From: Varanus komodoensis
Lineage: Eukaryota > Chordata > Lepidosauria > Squamata > Varanidae
Assembly: GCF_004798865.1 (NCBI RefSeq)
Contig: NW_025335440.1
Coordinates: 9,854,857-9,918,856, forward strand
Direction of reading: 5' to 3'
DNA length: 64,000 nt
The notes beneath the pieces are model-generated. The model had not been told where the DNA came from, did no database searches, and saw only the letters and a program-made list of their open reading frames with translations. A program made the translations under genes and the position numbers. The stretch's first letter is position 1, and every line of letters starts with the position of its first letter. Shown one piece after another: positions 1-26,792 of this stretch.

Positions 1-457
1 CTTCTCAGCTCAGCAGCCTTATCCTGTGTTCCACTAACAGCTCAGCAAAACTCTTGGTTTCCTTGCCTGCCAAAAGGCTGATGTAGATGTAAACCTGAAC
101 AAATGAAAATGAAGAGATGCAGAGACTGGGAGATTCTGATGGGAAGGTGGTGTGAAGGGAGAGGCAGTGATCCTTTTCCTCATGTTCTCTTCCCAGTGGA
201 AATTCCCTGTTGTCATTGGGGAAATGGCGTTAGGGTGATTCTCCTTGCCACCCAATGCCACGGTCCCACCCAGAATCCAGCCCCTTGTGTGTTATTAAAT
301 ATTTCATATTGCAGCTTCACACTCTGACAAGCATCAGCCCCTTTGCCTCTCTTTAACTTGCATGGTTTTAGCTCTCAGTGGTGGGAAACATTTCATGAAA
401 AGAGAACAAGTCCCAGTACAATGATCTGCAGAGCCAACCCCTGTGACTTCCCCTTAG
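1..457 (+). other. Intron (partial) of the sodium channel gene
   Basis: This stretch lies upstream of the first recognisable exon and ends in a pyrimidine-rich tract and AG at 456-457. No channel-like reading frame or known repeat was seen. The preceding exon, which should encode more of the domain II-III linker, must lie to the left of the window. Confidence 0.6.
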
Positions 458-15962
<15,505 letters not shown>

Positions 15963-16140
15963 ATGCTTGTTAAGGACACCTTGGAATAGCATTAAAGCAA
16001 AGACACAGTGCAATGCAGAAACCCGGCCAGTGCTTTCTTATCAAATACACGAACAGCAGAGGAATCCAAGGATGCTTCCGTCCCCCACATTATAAACACT
16101 TGTTTTTCTCTTTTTACCACATGGCATTCAACATGGCTCA

Positions 16141-16159
16141 TGTGTGTGTGTGTGTGTGT
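16141..16159. repeat. (TG)n microsatellite
   Basis: A run of TG units of about 19 bp inside the candidate 3' UTR. Confidence 0.95.
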
Positions 16160-17196
16160 CATGCATGGGAACCACTGAAGAACCATAACTCTTCTATTCA
16201 GATGCCATCATTGCAGTTGTTGACAGTTCTTCTCTTATTGTGGCAGAGTGAGCTTATGGCCACATGGATGATGACTTCCTTGCCCCTGTGGGAGCAGAAT
16301 CCAGCTTCCTCTTGTCACTAACTCTGTCTGTGGTGGACCAGTCTAGAAAACCTGGGCAAGCACTGGACTTTCTCTAGTGTTGCAGGTTTGTCCTGGTTCT
16401 GAATGGCTCCAAGGTCAGATTTCTGGTTGTCTGAGAGTTCTCTGTAGGCTCCTGCAGGTCAGGTCAGTCCCAGTCCTGAACAGAATTTTGATATCCAGAG
16501 ACTCAAGCTAGGACTTGAATGCTTGGGTGGGTGTATCCATTGCCACCAGAAAGCCAGAGAAATGGACATGCCAATGCTCCTGGCTCAACAGATTGACCCA
16601 GAGAGAATTGAGAACTGTAGTTCACATGTTTCCTAAATGCAGTAGAAGCTATTCAGGCCTTTGGCCTGATACCTATGTTGTCAGAAAGCTTCTCTGCTAC
16701 CAATTCCCCTTTCCAAGTAAGTTTTGGAAAAACCCTGCTTGGAGAGGAACCCTTTGGGAAGGACTGGGGCCAAGAAGGCCTCTGGGCTCTTTCATGCTTC
16801 TTGATAAAGATGGGGCTCAATTCAAATGGACTTATTTTAGCCCAGTCCCAACTAATCCCAGATTAACTTGCTTTGACATAAAACTATTCTGAGCTGAGGC
16901 ATTCTGTGGGAACAGGGGCAAACGTGCTCATCACGATTTACCAGAAGTATGGTTATACAGTCATAATGCGATTGCTAATGTGAACAATGCATGAAAAGTA
17001 GAAGTGTCTGAAGAGAAGGCTGCCCATCATCTTCATCATCAACACCATCATCATCCCCCATGGTACTTTACGGTAAAAAGAACAACCAGTTTTGCCCCAA
17101 GGATCTTGGCATTTTATTTGTGGTCTCCCTGTGTGATCAAGACAGCCTCTGCATGATTCGCTGACACAGCTCCTTCTACTGGGAGTGACCTCATAT

Positions 17197-17271
17197 AATA
17201 AATGCACCTGGAATCACCACAATGTGTATATTGTTGTAACCACTTTGCTGTCATTGCTAGGAAACAATAAA
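17197..17271 (+). terminator. Candidate polyadenylation signals
   Basis: AATAAA occurs at 17197-17202 and again at 17266-17271. A GT-rich downstream element lies between them. These are the best candidates for the 3' end of the channel transcript. An L2 fragment begins right after the second one, so the first is slightly preferred. Confidence 0.45.
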
Positions 17272-17289
17272 CAGATCAAGTGATGATGC

Positions 17290-17730
17290 AAGTGCAAATC
17301 GCAATTGCTTTCCTGAAGGCCACGGCAAGAACCCATCCAGAAGCACCGGGGCAGTGAGCAGAGGTAGGGTTTTTTCCGACTCAGACCGGTTTTGGCCAGT
17401 CATCTGAGCCAGATAAAGTCTGTCCCATCCCATCCCAGTGAGATAATTCAAAAGGATGCCGTGGCTGATGGCGCCGAAATGTCTTGAAAGGTCCAAAAGG
17501 GCCACCAACCCCATGCCATTTGCTGGCATTATCATGCAACAGGGGATCGATCTAGTTTTCAGCCCTGAACCTAAACTGGAAAGGCTCCAGTTAATCAGTG
17601 CCCCTCAAGGTTGCCTGGAGCTGAGAAGTTACCAACTCCACTGAGCAAAAATTATCTAGAGCGGAAGGGTCCTGACTTGGCTTTTTCTATAACAGGTTCT
17701 CTTCCACCTCCTCCAGAAGAGCAGAAATGG
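17290..17730 (-). mobile_element. L2-type LINE reverse transcriptase fragment, antisense
   Basis: Read on the minus strand, the frame contains LVALLDLSRHFGAISHGILL and then LNYLTGMGW. This is a degraded form of the L2 reverse transcriptase motif LLVLLDLSAAFDTIDHGILL. The + strand phrases on CTTGAAAGGTCCAAAAGGGC and CCTAAACTGGAAAGGCTCCA agree. The copy is old and 5'/3' truncated. Confidence 0.75.
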
Positions 17731-19880
17731 CACCTTCATAAGGCCTAATTACCCCTGGTCCAAATTGTAAGACCAATCACAGTGGATTTCGTCAATCAGG
17801 AAGAGCAAGGAGCACAGAAGCATGATAGAACTCATATCTCAGCACCCTTAGGGTACGAACGCTGAAGTTTGTCCTGAATAACATGTCCAGAGAGCAGTAG
17901 AAGCTGACCTCCTGGGCAATTTATGGGGAATAGTTATTGATGGATCCCTCTTCGGTGAAACTGTCTATTGCAGCCTTCCAGATGTGCAGAACCACCGACT
18001 CTCAGCAGGTCCCAGCCAGGGAAATCCAACACATCAGTGGTTCAACACATTGATAATCCAACACATCTCAAGTGCAACAGGCTGCAAAAAGCTAGTTTAA
18101 ACCTTTTAAATGCACTTGTACACACACACACATGCATGTACACACCCCACATTAAACTGGTGGCCACTACCACATCTTGTGGTACTGAGTTCCACAGACT
18201 GGTTAGACATCGCATGAAAAGGTGCTTCTTTTTTGTCTGTCTCAGACCAGTCAATTGAATTGGCCAGGTCTGAGCTCCAGTGCAATGGCAGTGGAAGAAA
18301 TGGCAAGATTAATTTAGATTTCCCATTTTGAAGTTGGAAAATTGAGAGAGAACATGGCTTGATCGGTGGAATAATTAACTCAGAGTACAGAAGAGTCTTG
18401 AATTCCCCTTTTCTGGAGCCTGTTCTACCCACTAAACACTGGTTCTGAAATGGGCTTTAATTTGAGACTTCAGATACATTGGTTTTTGTTTCAGCTTTCC
18501 CTCTGTTTCTTGAAACTTTCGTACAGAATTCCGTGTCACTTTCAACTTTCTCTCCACTCATGCGTGTGTCACTTTCTTTCAGTGGAACCTTGTTCAATAT
18601 GTAAGTCTAAAATCAAAGGCCTCACATTACACATTTTAGCAGTACTGCATATCTAAGATTTTGTCAAGTGTTCTCCTACAACATGATACATAAAAGTGAC
18701 AAACCAGTGCTTTTCAAAATGTCTCATTTAGGTATGCTTGCTAGAAAACGAGCATTAGCTGCATCTCTGGGCTGAAGATACACTTGGTGATGAAGCAGGT
18801 CAAGCATAGTGTAATGTCGCAAAAGAGCTCCATTCAGAATTGTGAAGTTTTTTAGAAAGCAAGGAAAAGCTTTAAAGCAGTAACAAAAGTTGAAGACAAC
18901 ATTTCTCTTCTGTTTGTTTGAGCTAGCCAAATTTCAGGACATGATTTCCAAGAAGCTACGGGGGAGATTTTTCAAAGTGGTGATGTAACAGTAATTTTAT
19001 CCTAATTGTATCAAACCAAATAGATCAAGGGCTCATATACAGACGATGTATTGCTTTAGTAGACGCTTGGGAGAAGAAGGCTGAGGTTGCTTTCCACAAA
19101 TCGATTATGCTGTAGAAGTCATGTGGAATTTAATAGGGCTACTCTGGAATAAATGCAGATGCTTGTGGCTGCAGGCACCCTGGAGACGAGGAAACATGGC
19201 TGGACTGTGCCGTGCAGTTTGGCAAGTCTTTGTACAGTAAACAGCGGACTGGCGGACTGGTCCTACTTCAATTCAGTCATGCGACTTGCTGAATTCTCAG
19301 TTTTTGTAGCATAAACTGTCATGCAATGGATTTAGGGTAAATTCCTCTGCACGTTTAGATAAAAGAGAGAGCAACAACCCAAGCATACCTGGGGATGGAA
19401 TGCTGGGAGTTGTAGGGCTTTTTCCAGTCTAAACTTGCATAGGATCTCGCCCTTGATTTCACTGTAACTCATCATCTCTTGATGGCTCACAAGGTAATTC
19501 CTGCCTCCCCCAAATGTCGCCGTGTTGAGCCTTGTACCATATAAGCACTTGCACGGTGGATGGTTTTATGCTCACTGAAGTCTTACACTTTTCTCCCAAG
19601 TCCCAGTCCGGCACTCTAACCCCACAGTCACTGACTCTTGATTCGTGGCTGCACCAGTCCAGACAGATGCACCTTCGGACTGATTTCAGGCCCAGTGGCT
19701 GATGGGAGTAATGTCCGCAGCAGGAGGACTGAGCAAGGAAAATAGAAACCGCAAAGACAAGAAAATAGCTTGATCCTCTGTTGGGCAGATCATGGTAAAA
19801 AAAAGTGAACTGTGGTAACCACGCAGGGTTGCTTGTTGTGTTGTGTGGACCTAGCCAATGTGTAACACCAGGGAGAAATT
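17731..19880. other. Intergenic stretch, no gene recognised
   Basis: At about 18090-18300 there is a repeat-like passage (GTGGCCACTACCACATCTTG, ACTGAGTTCCACAGACTGG) typical of unnamed reptile repeats, with a short (CA)n at about 18120. At 19385-19455 there is a short hairpin-family repeat (GGGAGTTGTAGGGCTTTTTC). I see no exon, promoter or RNA gene. Confidence 0.5.
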
Positions 19881-19912
19881 CTGTCCGTCCGTCCGTCCCT
19901 CCATCCATCCTG
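19874..19912. repeat. (GTCC)n/(ATCC)n microsatellite
   Basis: A tetranucleotide run GTCCGTCCGTCC passes into CTCCATCCATCC. Confidence 0.85.
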
Positions 19913-20100
19913 TCAGTACATGCCATCAAGTTCTCTCTCACTTCAAGCAAACCAGTGAATGGATTCCATAGTCCTGCATAGCTCTTGTTGACTCAAGACT
20001 GTGCGGCTTCCCTTACGGGATCCATCATCTCGTAGTTGGTCATCCTCTTATTCTGCCATCGCCTTTCCCTAGCATATTGTCTCCTCCAGTGAACCTAGAC
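19905..20100 (-). mobile_element. RTE-type LINE 3' fragment, antisense
   Basis: TGCCATCAAGTTCTCTCTCA, GACTCAAGACTGTGCGGC and GTCTCCTCCAGTGAACCTAG follow, in degraded form, the antisense RTE text seen more clearly at 45885-46100 (CTGTCAAGTTGCGGCTGATG and TCTTCCAGTGGGTCTTACAT). Confidence 0.55.
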
Positions 20101-21221
20101 TTCACACCATGTGCCTGGAGCAGTATAACAGCCTTCTTTCTAATCTGTTCTTTCTTCCTTTCTCTGACTGATATCTATCTATGGAATTGTTTGACATCAC
20201 TTTCCTCCGAAGATTCTGCTTTCATCTGGATGGGATCTTTCTTCTATATGCATTGCTTTGGGGCATTAGTAGGCAGCTGACAGATCAGGGTCAGGCCCAT
20301 AGGAGGCACCTCTGCATGGAATGTGCATATGCTAATTTATATTTATATATGCAAATTTAGAAATAACTACTGAGACTTATTTAAGCCTCACAAATGGCTA
20401 AGCCAGCCTTGTTTAATTGTCATGTTTGGAAAATTTGGGTGCATGTATTGCAGTATAGGTGGTGAATACCTTGCTGGTTATCTTTGAGAGAGAGAGAAAC
20501 ATCCATTGGCAACACCTGGGCCTTAGGATCCTGGGGAGCAGGGCTGAGGCCTAGGTGGAAAGATTCAAGGCTGGGACCCCACCGGCCCATGCCTAGCAAT
20601 GCCCTGCAGGAATATCTATCCGGTGAATTTCCTTGGTTATTATCCTGTCCAAGTCCATCCCATTCCCCCATCAAGGCAGCTGTGCCATCCACATCCTGGG
20701 GTGTTCTCAGGTGGCATTGAAGCTGCTGGGGGGGGTGAAGTTCCTCCCTTCTGCACCCCAGCTCCATGAGGAGTCTGGGGGGGGGGAGGTGTCCCTACCT
20801 AGGGTGGATTTCCTCAGAAGGAAATCACTCAAGACCAAAGCTGTTTCTGCAATACAAGGTTTATGCAAACATAAAGGCAGGTCAGGCATAAGCTGCGGGC
20901 TACACACTTATTCAATGGAGTGTGTAGTTTAGATCTCAGCTCCAGAACTGTTGAGAACAACAGGCTTAGCCTCCACCTCCTTGGTCTAGAAGGACAAAAG
21001 GGCAAATCAAGTTCCATTCAAGTAACGCTCAAGGCGTATCCGGCAAGACCTGGCAACGAGCAAAAAGAGGCTTCCTGCTACAGCAAATTGCTTTGCAATC
21101 AGAGGTACCAGCTTGAAAAGGAATTCTGAAAAGTCGTTCAGGCAGACCCCAAATCTGTGACAATACATCAGCTTATTTCATACCAGTGCCCATATAGTCT
21201 AGTGCAAGGTTCACTTACAGG
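20101..21221. other. Intergenic stretch, no gene recognised
   Basis: G-rich runs near 20730-20790 and an AT-rich patch near 20330-20360 are present. There is no interpretable coding or repeat signal. Confidence 0.5.
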
Positions 21222-21410
21222 ACTTCCACATGGGAGAAATTCCCCATTCACTTCAATGGGAGGGACATCAGGGCGTTGTGGGGCTTCTGCATTCTTTGCA
21301 GGGTTATGATTAGCTCCTTTACATGTATTTTCCCCCTGGGATTTTTCTTTTCCTGCCCTTTTACATGTTCCACTACATCACCACAAGGTGGCGCTGTGGT
21401 CATGGAGCTG
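21222..21410 (+). repeat. Unnamed interspersed repeat (copy 2) with CTCF-like core
   Basis: This is homologous to 2635-2815: GACTTCCACATGG, TTCTTTGCAGG, AGCTCCTTTACATGTATTTT, CATGTTCCACTACATCACC. CCACAAGGTGGCGC at 21381-21394 differs at one position from the CTCF core consensus. A SINE begins just downstream. Confidence 0.6.
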
Positions 21411-21428
21411 GGGCTGCAGCCTGGGAAA

Positions 21429-21660
21429 CAGTGTGTGCACGGAGTAGTGGTTAGAGGCTTGGCCTGGGCTCTGGGGATCTGGGCTCTAGTTGCCGCTTGG
21501 CCACAAAGCTCACTGGGTGACTTTGGGCCAGTTACGGACTTTCAACCTAGTCTACCTCACAGGGCTGTTGTGAGGATAAGATTGAGAGGAGGATTTTGTA
21601 AGCCGCCTTGTGCTCCTTGAAGGAACATATATAAAAAATATAAATATGAATATAAATATC
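21429..21660 (+). mobile_element. tRNA-derived SINE, near complete
   Basis: The head (CAGTGTGTGCACGGAGTAGT, GGTTAGAGGCTTGGCC), B-box-like CTCTAGTTGCCGC, body (CACTGGGTGACTTTGGGCCA, CTACCTCACAGGGCTGTTGT) and tail (AAGCCGCCTTGTGCTCCTTG) occur in the order seen at 8609-8850. It ends in a TATAAATA-rich tail. Confidence 0.88.
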
Positions 21661-21883
21661 CCAATCAGTTAGAAAGCTCACCATGGGACCAGTTACCATG
21701 TCTCCATCCTAGCACCCAGGCAGGGATGGTGTGAAGACAAAAATCAGGCTGAGCTGGGGATAAAGCAACATACCTGAGAAACTAGGAAGAGAGGTGGCCT
21801 GTATGTGCCCTAAAAAAAGGACCAAAAGAAGCCACTTAAACCGTGTGTGGAAAAGGGAGCCCGTGGAAAGCAAAAAGACAGGC

Positions 21884-21915
21884 AATGCAATGCAATGCAA
21901 TGCAATGCAATGCAG
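21884..21915. repeat. (GCAAT)n microsatellite
   Basis: Five or six tandem GCAAT units. Confidence 0.95.
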
Positions 21916-23540
21916 TGAAAAGCACGGTAGAGAAGAGATGCCCGAGAGGTCTCCACTGTCAGGGCAGGCCTTGATCTGTGTTCAGAGCATCCCAAGGTAA
22001 GATTGTGCAGGCTTGGTTCACCCGTCTGTCCACAAGAGCAGTATCTCGTTTGGCCAGCAGAGGGGGGTGTTGCCTAAAATGTGACACTCTGCCGCACTCT
22101 TCTAGTCCCTGTTCAGTAAATAGCTGGAAGAATATTCCAAAATGCAGCACATCATCTCCTTCATTAGTATTTTTATTCGTATTATCAAACATGTGGAAGG
22201 TCATGTAGCCCAGCCTCTTGAAGCCAACCATTACCACCACCACCACTAATGGCTTGATTGTCTTGTGTGCTGTGTCAAATCACAAAACTCCTGGAAAGAA
22301 ACGCAGTCCATCTTCTTGAACTCCACCCTTGGAGCCTCTCTTCTAGCAACGCACCCAAGGAAGTCAGATCCTGGCTCAAGGGTGCTGCTGGCTGAGCCTT
22401 GCCAGACAGGCTCAGGAACGGCCTTCCCCAGCCCAGCAGCCTCCTGGTTTGTTGCTCTGCAGCGCCTGCCGTTCCCAGACGACACACACAGTGGCCTGCT
22501 AGCTGGGCCTGCTGGCAGTTGTATTCCAACACCCATCTCAGAGATGGCTGGGTTGGGGGAGGCTGCCTCCGTCTAACCTGCTGCTCTCCATAATACACAG
22601 CCAGCATCTTATTAAGGCGCATTGTGCCACAGCATTTCTCTTTTTTCCTATAGTGGAAAGGCTTGGCCTGAGGCACCCATATGCCCCTTTTCTTCTGCTG
22701 AGACCTTCTCTGGGGGGAGGGTGTATTGCAGGCCCTTCAGCTCTGGGTTGACAGCAAGGGCTGCCCCACCCCAAATCCTCATGCCAGGACCACTGGGCAG
22801 AATCATTCGGTTCTTTACGGGGGGGGGGGGATGCAGCCTCCCCCTGCACATTGACCGGCTGCATAGTTTCAACTGCAACTAGCCACAAAGTAAAGGTAGC
22901 AACTGGCTTCTTTGGCAACCCACAGGATGTTGTGTGACCCCGGAAGTATTGCGAAGGGAAGGCCAATGTTAGGGGAGCAAAGATTTTTTGTTACCCCTTT
23001 AAATAGAAATGGAGAAAGAGGGCAATCCGTGGGCTCATGCCCCCTCTCCATTGCTTTCTTTGGGGCTAATCCTTCATGCAGTCTTTTCTTACGGTTGCGT
23101 CCTATGATTTGCTTTATGTTCTCGTCCATCAGCAACGCAAATCCACTTTCTCTGCTTCAGCTCAACTCCTGCCTTTTCAGCATGATATTTTGAGGGGATC
23201 CTTGACTGGTGGCAGTACACAAATCTAGAAATAGTTCGATAAAATATGCGGAGTGTGATGGTTCTAACCCAGCCCTCCATGCAGGACACATATGCAAAGC
23301 ACACAGGACTGACTATCCCCCAGTTGCTATGATGGTGCAGGCTGTTTCGTGACATCCCTGCAGAGACGGTCTCCCAATTTTATTTTCTTGAACAAAACTT
23401 CAATAAACATATCAGAACTCAGCAGAGACACCTTGAAGGAATGATGCACTTTCTTGGGTCAGAAAGAAAGCAATCGCCCCTTGCTAGAAAGAAAGACCAA
23501 CTGTATGAGCTTCATTTACATATACTTATTGCATTCCATT
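21916..23540. other. Intergenic stretch, no gene recognised
   Basis: A passage at 22440-22570 has GGCAGTTGTATTCCAACACC, resembling the local hairpin-repeat family. A G-run lies near 22820. No exon or RNA gene was recognised. Confidence 0.5.
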
Positions 23541-23544
23541 TTTC

Positions 23545-23995
23545 AAAAAAATGTAGAAAAACTAGAAATGGTTCAGAGGAGGGCCAAAAAAGATGACCCA
23601 GGGTCTGGGAACTAAGCCCTGTGATGAGAGACTGGGAGAGCTGTCCATGTTCAGTCTTAAAAAGAGAAGACTGTGAGGGGAAATGACAGCACTCTACACG
23701 TACCTGAAAGGCTGTCCCAAAGAGGAAGGAAAAGATTTCTCCTTACCCATTTCTGAGTGTAGGACACTGAACAATGAACTTAAACGACGCCAGGTGCAGA
23801 TTAGACACAAGGAAGAACTTCCTCACCGTCAGAGCAATACAGTTTCCAGGAGAGGTGGGGGGCTCTCCCCCGCTGGAGACACTCGAGGTGCATAGTCATC
23901 TGAATGGGGTGGTGCAACTTGGTGTCCTGCACCAGCAGTGGGCTGGACCCAGTGGCCCTCCTGGCCCCTTCTGACCCAACTATGCCATGAATCCT
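23545..23995 (+). mobile_element. CR1 LINE, 3' part (longest copy here)
   Basis: The sequence runs in CR1 order. It opens with GAAATGGTTCAGAGGAGGGC, then GAGAGACTGGGAGAGCTG, TGACAGCACTCTACACGTAC and AGACACAAGGAAGAACTTCC. It continues with GTTTCCAGGAGAGGTGGGG and GGTGTCCTGCACCAGCAGTG and closes with GGCCCCTTCTGACCCAAC. It is truncated at the 5' end. Confidence 0.85.
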
Positions 23996-24769
23996 TGCCC
24001 TGTGCACCGTGTCTGGGCACGGTAGGTTCCCTGGGCTCAGCCGGCCTTCGTTGCTTTGCCTGGTCACTCTCAAAACTAGGGCATCTGCATGTGCCTTCAC
24101 ACAGATGGGGCTGGGAGTCCCACTGAATTCAGTGGGGCTCACGTCTGAGTACCTAGGATTGTGCCGTGTGGCTGATTTTCTCAGCAGACCTGGCACAAGG
24201 GAGGAGGGAATTGGTACAACTGCCGGACCTTCAGCCCCACTGAGTGGCTCCCTACCATGAAGGCCTCTCTGCAGGTGAGGCTGACTGCTCCCCTCATTCT
24301 CCCCCAGGGTTATGGGAATCGTAGTCCAGCACTGTTTGGGCTGGTGTGCAGGGGTGCGGGAGCTGACTTGGAGGTTCCCACTCTGCGAAGGGGTGTGTGA
24401 ACGAAAAGAAGCGGTGACAGGCTTGGGGGTGGAGTGGGGACTGCCAAGGCAGCAGGGTCTTTTCCGGCTATCACCCAGGAGGCAGGGCTGTGATCGTGGA
24501 AGACATGGGACCTGCTTGTCCCTTTGCAACAGCTTCATCCACAGCTGTTCTCTTTATCTGGAAGGAACCCAGGAAGGCGACTTTAAAGATTGTGCACTGC
24601 ACTTGCTTCTAGGAACGGAACTATACGGAGAAGAAAATAGGACTAGAGGAAAATCAGGAAGAGAAAACGTCGATTAAATGCGTCCATCACGAAGATTTGA
24701 CTGTGGGCAGCACTTCAGCCCAGCTACTCCCCGGGAAGCCCACTGAGCTGCCCGGATCTCCCAAGCAAG
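23996..24769. other. Spacer upstream of the CpG island
   Basis: A short passage at 24110-24165 (CCCACTGAATTCAGTGGGGC, CTGAGTACCTAGGATTGTGC) matches a small palindromic repeat common in squamates. The last 150 bp become GC-richer toward the island. I see no exon. Confidence 0.45.
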
Positions 24770-25194
24770 TGCGCCTTGCCGCGCAGCTCGGCTTCCTAGC
24801 AGACCTACTCCTGAGTAAGTTCCCGCGAGCATCGTCCGTCGGCCAGGCAGCCTCCCCTCCCCTCCCCGCCCCTCCCCCCGAAGTCCCCCTCCGGGCTCCC
24901 CGCTCTCGCGGCTCCGCCGGCGGCCTGCAGGGGGCGCTGCCGCCCAAGCGCCGCCGCCGCCTGGCGGGCGGGCGGGCGGCCGGGAGGACGCGGCGCCGCG
25001 AGTGCCGCCGGCGAGCGAGGCTCGGGAGGCGGCGCGTGCGAAGCCCCCGCCTCCCGCTCCCTTGCTTGGACAGGCCGGGCGGGCGGGCGGGCGGGCGAGC
25101 GAAGCCACCCGGGCAGGCAGCCGCTCCTGGGCGTCCGCAGGCGGCGGCGCGACCGCCCCCCGTGCTCGGCCGGGAGCTGCCGCCGTCTGGGATG

Positions 25195-25344
25195 GAGAAG
25201 GGGCTCCCCGGCGGCAGAGCGTCGGCGCGATGAGGGACGCGGCGCGCTCTCGGGAGCTGTGGAGCTATTAATCGGGGACTTACAACTCGGCGATGGCCCC
25301 TCGAGCCCGCCTGGACTTCGGAGGAGGCGAGCGCTGACGCCGCG
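25195..25344 (+). other. Candidate non-coding first exon ending at a GT donor
   Basis: Inside the CpG island, GACGCCGCG is followed by GTGAGTTT, a strong donor at 25345. There is no conserved coding frame upstream of it, so it would be a 5' UTR exon. The start shown is arbitrary because the transcription start cannot be seen. A competing minus-strand donor (reverse of ACTTAC at 25278-25283) leaves the direction open. Confidence 0.35.
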
Positions 25345-25429
25345 GTGAGTTTCCCCGGGCTCCGAGGGGGCGTGTGCTCGCGCCGCGGCGGTGCCTTCCT
25401 TCCCCGACGGCTGGGGCTGCTCCCGCGCG

Positions 25430-25462
25430 GAGGGCGGCGCGGCGCGGCGCGGCGAGGCGCCC
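25430..25462. repeat. GGCGC-rich tandem in CpG island
   Basis: A GCGGCGCGGCGCGGC run of overlapping pentamers. It is probably simple-sequence expansion within the island. Confidence 0.7.
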
Positions 25463-26610
25463 GGACCTCCCCTGGGCGCCGCGAAGTTTTCTCCGAAGGT
25501 CGCCTCGCCTCTCCGGAGGAGATGCTGATGTGGAGCCGCGGGGCGCGGGGTGCGGGTCTGGGAAGCGGGGGCTTCCTCGACAGTGCTGGGGTCCGCTTGC
25601 CTGCCTGCGCGTGGGGGGCGAGGAGCGCTTGAGGACCCGGGGCGCCCACCTCCGCGGGCGCAGGAAACCGGCCATTTCCGAATCGAACGGCAAAAGTTTG
25701 ACTTTCTCAGTCTGGGCAGAGTTGCCGAAATGAAGCCGTCCGCCTGCTTTGCTTCCCTGCTTTTGTTTTCTAAAGGGCTGAGGATTTGGGGATGGTCTGA
25801 TGCAAAATAAGCCGCTTGGGTTCCGTTTTCCTTGTCGGAACGGGACTTTGAAATCTTCTCTGCTGCCATCGCAAACCGTAAGATTTACGTATTTCCTGCC
25901 AGTTTCTATTTTCCAAAGATCAGTCTTGGAATCTATAAATCAAAAGTTGGTGTTTGGAGGTCTGTATCTTAGCCAGCCTGACTTGAAATGAAAATATCGC
26001 AATTGCTGCGTCGTGAGACAAATAGAGGCTACGCAGAATCTTGGAGATCAGAATTTCGGGATTGGGGTGGGAATTCAGAGAAACAGTAACTTCCTAGCCA
26101 TCTGCGTCCCTGGGGGAAATGAGGAGGGTGAAGGGATGGCAATGAGTAATTTTCCAGAATTTATTCTATTTTTTTTCTTTAGATGGAAAGTAAGATTCAG
26201 AGTGAAAATATCGTAATCCAGAGCAACAAGTTTAGGGTTTTGTTCTCCAAAGGAGCGAGCGAAACGAACTTCTAGCTCTTTTTGAAAGGGACGTACGAAA
26301 CTCCCGGGGTAACTTTTTACGACCTCCGCGACCCGCCTCTCTCCGTTTTGAGCGGTGCGAAAAAAGCTGGGGGACCCAATTTGGTTCACCGCGAGGGTGA
26401 CGAGCAACCCTCCCGAAAGACTGGGCACCGAGTGGGATAAACACTGCATGATCCAAAGAGGATTTGTCAATGCTAAAAATAAACAGACCCGCAAATGTCT
26501 TCAACAGGCACATGGCCAGTTTCAACAATATTTCAAGAATGATTAGCACATTGCGTGTCGGCTCCTCCGATTGGAACGAGCAGGCGCCCTGTCCAGGGTG
26601 CTGAAGTTTG

Positions 26611-26653
26611 GCGCGCGCGCTGCGCTGCGCTGCGCTGCGCTGCGCTGCGCTGC
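26611..26653. repeat. (CTGCG)n pentanucleotide repeat
   Basis: A GCGCGCGC lead-in is followed by about six CTGCG units. Confidence 0.92.
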
Positions 26654-26736
26654 CTGCCGAGGCGCTTGCCCGGGAGCCCGTGGGACCGGTCCTCCGGATT
26701 CGCTTTCCCAGGTGGCGTGAGTGACATGAAAAGGGA

Positions 26737-26792
26737 TGGGGGGGGGGGGGAGAGAGAGAGGAGAGAGAGCGAGCGAGCGAGCGCGCGAGCGA
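26737..26792. repeat. G-run, (GA)n and (GAGC)n compound microsatellite
   Basis: A run of more than ten G passes into AGAGAG, then GAGCGAGCGAGCG. Confidence 0.92.

Larger units (their letters stand above)
15963..17290 (+). other. Candidate 3' UTR of the sodium channel gene
   Basis: Non-coding sequence follows the stop codon. It includes a (TG)n run at 16141-16159 and ends near two AATAAA hexamers at 17197-17202 and 17266-17271. GT-rich sequence (TGTGTATATTGTTGT) follows the first. An ATTAAA at about 15990 could give a very short alternative end. The 3' limit is inferred, not observed. Confidence 0.45.
24770..25680. promoter_or_regulatory. CpG island, putative promoter (possibly of SCN5A)
   Basis: About 900 bp is dense in CpG and GC boxes, including tandem GGGCGG-type runs at about 24963-24983 and 25074-25098. 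It is in sharp contrast to the surrounding AT-balanced, repeat-rich DNA, and contains no interspersed repeat. It lies about 8.8 kb downstream of the sodium channel stop codon. In mammals the gene next to the 3' end of SCN10A, in the same orientation, is SCN5A, whose first exon is non-coding. That makes SCN5A the leading guess for the associated gene, but the sequence itself does not prove it. Confidence 0.7.

Noticed and set aside
23801-24538. Minus-strand open frame of about 245 codons
   Set aside because: Half of it is antisense to a CR1 3' fragment. No domain, splice site pattern or similarity was recognised.
24811-24820. CTGA|GTAAGT as a first-exon donor
   Set aside because: It sits in CTACTCCTGAGTAAGT, which resembles the CTTACTC(C)TGAGTAAGT phrase of a common squamate repeat, and no exon evidence lies upstream.
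24687-25869. Long minus-strand open frames (up to about 350 codons) across the CpG island
   Set aside because: GC-rich DNA has few stop codons. The translations are Arg/Pro/Gly-rich with no domain, and overlapping frames on the other strand are just as open.
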